The position numbers and the translations under genes were made by a program. From an uncultured Eubacterium sp. (GTDB taxonomy: Bacteria; Bacillota; Clostridia; Lachnospirales; Lachnospiraceae): a DNA stretch of 8,229 nt. Each line of letters begins with the position of its first letter. Position 1 is the first letter of the stretch. The stretch lies in contig CABRZK010000100.1 of the NCBI GenBank assembly GCA_902475415.1, forward strand, positions 1 to 8,229, written 5' to 3'. Below the pieces are notes generated by a model, which saw only the letters and a list, made by a program, of their open reading frames with translations, had not been told where the DNA came from and searched no databases. Shown here one piece after another: positions 5,055-8,229 of this stretch.

Positions 5055-6095
5055 ATGGGAAAATTAGTAGGAAACAAATATGGTATTCATCGTGTGATTG
5101 AGCCACAGGGAGTTTTGACACAGGCAGCTCAGAAAATCGATAATGATATGACAAAGAGATATTCCAATGAGATTATCTGTGATGTTATTTCTTTAAATAT
5201 TGACTCTGCTTCCTTCACACAGATTGAAGAAGCCTGCGGTGGCGATACAGAGAAAATTAAAGAAATGATTCTTGGAATCGTAAACGAGCGAGGAAAAATG
5301 CAGAATCCGGTAACAGGATCCGGCGGAATGTTTATTGGAAAAGTTGCTTACATCGGTGAAGATCTGGATCTCGATATCAAAGTAGGCGATAAGATTGCTT
5401 CTCTGGTATCTCTGTCCATGACACCTCTGAAAATTGATGAGATCATTGCTATTCATCCGGAAATCGATCGTGTGGATATCAAAGGTCAGGCTGTATTATT
5501 CGAAAGCGCATTGTATGCAAAACTTCCAGATGACATCAGCGAACCGCTGGCACTGGCAGCACTGGATGTAGCAGGAGCACCGGCTCAGACAGCGAAGTTA
5601 GTAAAACCTGGTCAGAGCGTTCTGGTTCTTGGGGGAGCTGGAAAATCCGGTACACTGGTTTGCTACGAAGCTATGAAACGTGTAGGACCGACAGGTCGCG
5701 TAGTTGCTATGGATTACAGCCAGGCAGGTGTGGATGAGTTATTAAATCTGGGTGTTTGCCACAAAGCATTCCAGGCAAGTGCAGCGCTTCCGGTAGATGT
5801 ATTGGAGAAAGCTCTGGCTGCAAATGATGGTAAAGAGTATGACGTATCCATCTGCTGTGTAAACGTAAATAACTGTGAGATGTCTGCAATTCTTCCGGTT
5901 CATGACGGCGGTGTTGTATACTTCTTCTCCATGGCTACAAGCTTTACAAAAGCAGCACTTGGTGCAGAGGGTGTTGGCAAAGATATCGATATGATCATTG
6001 GTAACGGATATACAAAGGGGCATGCAGAGATCACTCTTCAGGAGTTAAGAGAGAACGAAGCAATCCGTAACCTGTTCGATCAGAAATATGTATAG
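5055..6095 (+). CDS. kdd: L-erythro-3,5-diaminohexanoate dehydrogenase
   Basis: Kdd oxidatively deaminates 3,5-diaminohexanoate to 3-keto-5-aminohexanoate with NAD(P)+, releasing ammonia. The 346-residue product is the usual family length. An N-terminal substrate domain (about 1-180, with the conserved NPVTGSGGMFIGKV at 84-97) precedes a Rossmann-type cofactor domain carrying SVLVLGGAGKSGTLVCYEA (188-206), with an acidic residue in VVAMDYS (216-222) at the end of the second strand, a pattern common for NAD+ preference. Fold relatives are medium-chain alcohol dehydrogenases, but catalytic Zn ligands of that family are not obvious. The start ATG has AGGAGGAG (5041-5048) 6 nt upstream. It follows kce after 242 nt containing hairpins at 4887-4959 and 4981-5009, and precedes kamA by 95 nt. 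Confidence 0.94.
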   Translation: MGKLVGNKYGIHRVIEPQGVLTQAAQKIDNDMTKRYSNEIICDVISLNIDSASFTQIEEACGGDTEKIKEMILGIVNERGKMQNPVTGSGGMFIGKVAYIGEDLDLDIKVGDKIASLVSLSMTPLKIDEIIAIHPEIDRVDIKGQAVLFESALYAKLPDDISEPLALAALDVAGAPAQTAKLVKPGQSVLVLGGAGKSGTLVCYEAMKRVGPTGRVVAMDYSQAGVDELLNLGVCHKAFQASAALPVDVLEKALAANDGKEYDVSICCVNVNNCEMSAILPVHDGGVVYFFSMATSFTKAALGAEGVGKDIDMIIGNGYTKGHAEITLQELRENEAIRNLFDQKYV

Positions 6096-6097
6096 GG

Positions 6098-6153
6098 TTC
6101 AGAGCAAATCTGAAGAACAAACGAGCAAAAGTATATTATTTTGGGGAAAATAA
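6098..6153 (+). other. Two small hairpins in the kdd-kamA gap
   Basis: TTCAGA-GCAAA-TCTGAA (6098-6114) lies just after the kdd stop, and TTATTTT-GGGG-AAAATAA (6136-6153) lies 37 nt before kamA. Neither is followed by a U-tract. They are more likely mRNA-stability or processing elements than terminators, and the second is A+T-rich enough to be incidental. Confidence 0.35.
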
Positions 6154-6190
6154 AACTTTATTGTAAATAATCAAGAGGAGATATAAAACT

Positions 6191-7441
6191 ATGAGAAAAA
6201 GCAGAGAATTTGGGTTATTTAAAGATGTTCCAGATGAATTATGGAATGACTGGCACTGGCAGGTAAAAAACAGAGTAGAGACTGTTGAAGATCTGAAAAA
6301 ATATATGACACTGACCAAAGAGGAAGAAGAAGGTGTTGCAAAATGCTTAAGTACGCTTCGTATGGCAGTTACACCATATTACTTATCTCTGATCGATCCG
6401 AATGATCCGGAAGATCCGGTTCGTAAACAGGCGATTCCGACAGAAAAAGAGCTTCATCGTTCCAGCGCAGATCTGGAAGATCCGTTACATGAGGATACAG
6501 ATTCTCCGGCACCGGGACTGACACATCGTTATCCGGATCGTGTTCTGTTCCTTGTAACAGATCAGTGTTCCATGTATTGCCGCCATTGTACAAGAAGACG
6601 TTTTGCAGGACAGAAAGACGGTTCTGTACCGACAGATCAGGTAGAGCAGTGCTTAGAATATATCCGTAATCATCCGGAAGTACGTGATGTACTGTTATCC
6701 GGTGGTGATGCATTACTGATCAGTGATGAGAGACTGGAGTACATCATTTCCCAGTTACGTGCAATTCCTCATGTTGAGATCATCCGTATCGGCTCCAGAA
6801 CACCGGTTGTTATGCCACAGCGTATCACTCCGGAACTGTGCAACATGCTGAAAAAATATCATCCGATCTGGTTAAATACTCATTTTAATCATCCAAATGA
6901 GATTACAGAAGAGTCTGCAGCTGCATGTGCAAGACTTGCTGATGCAGGTATTCCGTTAGGAAATCAGACCGTATTACTGGCAGGCGTAAATGACTGTGTA
7001 CATGTAATGAAAGATCTGGTTCGTAAATTAGTACAGATTCGTGTACGTCCTTACTACATTTACCAGTGTGATCTTTCCCTTGGATTAGAGCACTTCCGTA
7101 CTCCGGTTTCCAAAGGTATCGAGATCATCGAAGGTCTCCGTGGTCATACATCCGGTTATGCAGTACCGACATTCGTAGTAGATGCTCCGGGCGGTGGTGG
7201 AAAGACTCCGGTTATGCCAAATTACGTGATTTCCCAGACACCTGGCAAGGTTATCCTTCGTAACTATGAAGGTGTTATTACGACATACACAGAGCCGGCA
7301 CATTATGAGGCACACTGCACATGTGATGTATGCACCGGTAAGAAGAAAGCAAATATCGTCGGTGTAGCAGCCCTTGAGCAGGGTATACAGATGACCATTG
7401 AACCGGCAGATCTGGCTCGTGTTCGTCGCCATACTCATTAA
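6191..7441 (+). CDS. kamA: L-lysine 2,3-aminomutase
   Basis: KamA interconverts L-lysine and L-beta-lysine using S-adenosylmethionine, a [4Fe-4S] cluster and PLP; it is the entry enzyme of the pathway. The 416-residue product matches the family length. The radical-SAM motif is CSMYCRHC (Cys126, Cys130, Cys133), the SAM-binding GGD is at 171-173, and the PLP lysine is Lys338 in DAPGGGGKTPVMPNY. Asp294 and Asp331 correspond to the residues that hold the substrate epsilon-amino group, and Cys269 with Cys376, Cys378 and Cys381 (CTCDVC) form the structural zinc site of the clostridial enzyme. All key residues are intact, favouring lysine over glutamate 2,3-aminomutase or an EpmB-type protein, which lacks the long C-terminal tail. 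The ribosome binding site AGAGGAG is at 6174-6180. Confidence 0.97.
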   Translation: MRKSREFGLFKDVPDELWNDWHWQVKNRVETVEDLKKYMTLTKEEEEGVAKCLSTLRMAVTPYYLSLIDPNDPEDPVRKQAIPTEKELHRSSADLEDPLHEDTDSPAPGLTHRYPDRVLFLVTDQCSMYCRHCTRRRFAGQKDGSVPTDQVEQCLEYIRNHPEVRDVLLSGGDALLISDERLEYIISQLRAIPHVEIIRIGSRTPVVMPQRITPELCNMLKKYHPIWLNTHFNHPNEITEESAAACARLADAGIPLGNQTVLLAGVNDCVHVMKDLVRKLVQIRVRPYYIYQCDLSLGLEHFRTPVSKGIEIIEGLRGHTSGYAVPTFVVDAPGGGGKTPVMPNYVISQTPGKVILRNYEGVITTYTEPAHYEAHCTCDVCTGKKKANIVGVAALEQGIQMTIEPADLARVRRHTH

Positions 7442-7474
7442 TCATCAGCAAAGATCATAGGACATAAAATCATG

Positions 7475-7516
7475 GAAAAGCGAGGAAACCAGATATGGTT
7501 TCCCCGGCTTTTCTTC
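7475..7516 (+). terminator. Stem-loop between kamA and kamD, possible partial terminator
   Basis: GAAAAGC (7475-7481) pairs with GCTTTTC (7507-7513), and GGAAACCA (7484-7491) pairs with TGGTTTCC (7496-7503), around a GATA loop and a small internal mismatch. The stem ends in CTTTTCTTCT, a broken U-tract. It starts 33 nt after the kamA stop codon. It could attenuate readthrough into kamD, or protect the kamA message 3' end. Confidence 0.6.
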
Positions 7517-7585
7517 TAAGTACAGATGGCGTGAAAAATAGCCGGACGTGTTACTTACCATAAAGTCGAAAGGAGTTTTTCAAGT

Positions 7586-8229
7586 ATGAGCAAACTTGGA
7601 TTAAACCAGGAATTAATCGCAAAAGCAAGAGCAAGTGCACACAACGTTGCTGCAGATGTTCAGGCTTTTATCGATGAACATACAACAGTTACAGTAGAGA
7701 GAGCTGTTTGCCGTCTGTTAGGTATCGACGGTGTCAATGAGGTAGAAGTTCCACTTCCAAACGTAGTAGTGGATCATCTGAAAGAAAAAGGCGTGCTTTC
7801 CGGTGGTGTTGCATTTTATATTGGAAATGCAATGGTAGCACTTGGAGAAGGCCCGCAGGAAGTTGCAGAAAAAGTAAGCAGCGGAGAAGTAGATCTGACA
7901 AAACTTCCGGTTGCTTCACTGGATGAAATCAAAGCGGCCATCTGGCCGATCGCTGAGGCTACAACATCAAGGGTTGCAGCTAATGTAGCAAAAAGAAATG
8001 AATATCTGGAGTCTTACGGTGGAGATAAAGAGGGTCCATACCTTTATCTGATCGTTGCTACAGGTAATATTTATGAAGATATCACACAGGCTGTTGCAGC
8101 TGCAAAACAGGGTGCGGATATTATCGCTGTTATCCGTACAACCGGACAGTCTCTGCTGGATTATGTACCATATGGTGCAACCACAGAAGGTTTTGGTGGT
8201 ACTTATGCGACACAGGAGAACTTCCGCCT
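7586..8229 (+). CDS. kamD: Lysine 5,6-aminomutase alpha subunit, N-terminal part (runs off window)
   Basis: KamD is the large subunit of the adenosylcobalamin- and PLP-dependent D-lysine/L-beta-lysine 5,6-aminomutase, which here makes 3,5-diaminohexanoate from beta-lysine with the small subunit KamE. About 214 of roughly 515-520 residues are present, all in one open frame. Recognisable family stretches are HTTVTVERAVCRLLGIDGV (31-49), VPLPNVVVDHL (55-65), LIVATGNIYEDI (about 154-165) and TTGQSLLDYVPYGATTEGFG (about 184-203). The ATG at 7586 has AAAGGAG (7569-7575) 10 nt upstream. kamE should follow outside the window. The gene is separated from kamA by 144 nt containing a stem-loop (7475-7516), so the two mutases may be expressed at different levels. 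Confidence 0.95.
   Translation, partial: MSKLGLNQELIAKARASAHNVAADVQAFIDEHTTVTVERAVCRLLGIDGVNEVEVPLPNVVVDHLKEKGVLSGGVAFYIGNAMVALGEGPQEVAEKVSSGEVDLTKLPVASLDEIKAAIWPIAEATTSRVAANVAKRNEYLESYGGDKEGPYLYLIVATGNIYEDITQAVAAAKQGADIIAVIRTTGQSLLDYVPYGATTEGFGGTYATQENFR

Overview
The window carries most of a lysine-fermentation gene cluster from a low-GC Gram-positive anaerobe, probably a Clostridia member. The phylum is inferred from AGGAGG-type ribosome binding sites, intrinsic terminators, L-box (lysine riboswitch) leaders and the amino-acid fermentation enzymes. Genus cannot be read from the sequence alone.

Layout: (1) nt 1-700 is the 3' end of a MutS-related ATPase of the kind found beside B12-dependent aminomutase genes (KamC-like). 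It is closed by a strong terminator (739-786). (2) nt 956-2539, minus strand, is an NhaC-family membrane transporter with its own terminator-like hairpin. (3) nt 2540-3236 is a divergent control region. It has a transporter promoter, a promoter for the rightward genes, two look-alike palindromes (GTNAC-N6-GTNAC), and a lysine riboswitch with a terminator in front of kal. (4) nt 3237-3626 is kal. (5) nt 3627-3987 holds a 20-bp tandem repeat and a second, separate lysine riboswitch with its own terminator. (6) kce (3988-4812), kdd (5055-6095), kamA (6191-7441) and the 5' part of kamD (7586 to the window end) follow, all on the plus strand. Gaps of 95-240 nt separate them, and each gap contains potential RNA hairpins.

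The enzymes form one pathway. KamA converts L-lysine to beta-lysine, and KamD with KamE (kamE expected just beyond the window) makes 3,5-diaminohexanoate. Kdd oxidises that to 3-keto-5-aminohexanoate. Kce cleaves it with acetyl-CoA to acetoacetate and 3-aminobutyryl-CoA, and Kal removes ammonia to give crotonyl-CoA, which enters butyrate formation. Gene order (kal-kce-kdd-kamA-kamD) is the exact reverse of reaction order.

The most interesting signal is regulatory. There are two lysine riboswitches in one catabolic cluster. In both, the 3' strand of aptamer helix P1 is also part of the 5' arm of the downstream terminator. Lysine-stabilised P1 and the terminator therefore exclude each other, which predicts that lysine switches these genes ON, opposite to the usual role of this riboswitch in lysine synthesis and uptake. 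A third fragment resembling only the 3' end of the aptamer lies between the first terminator and kal.
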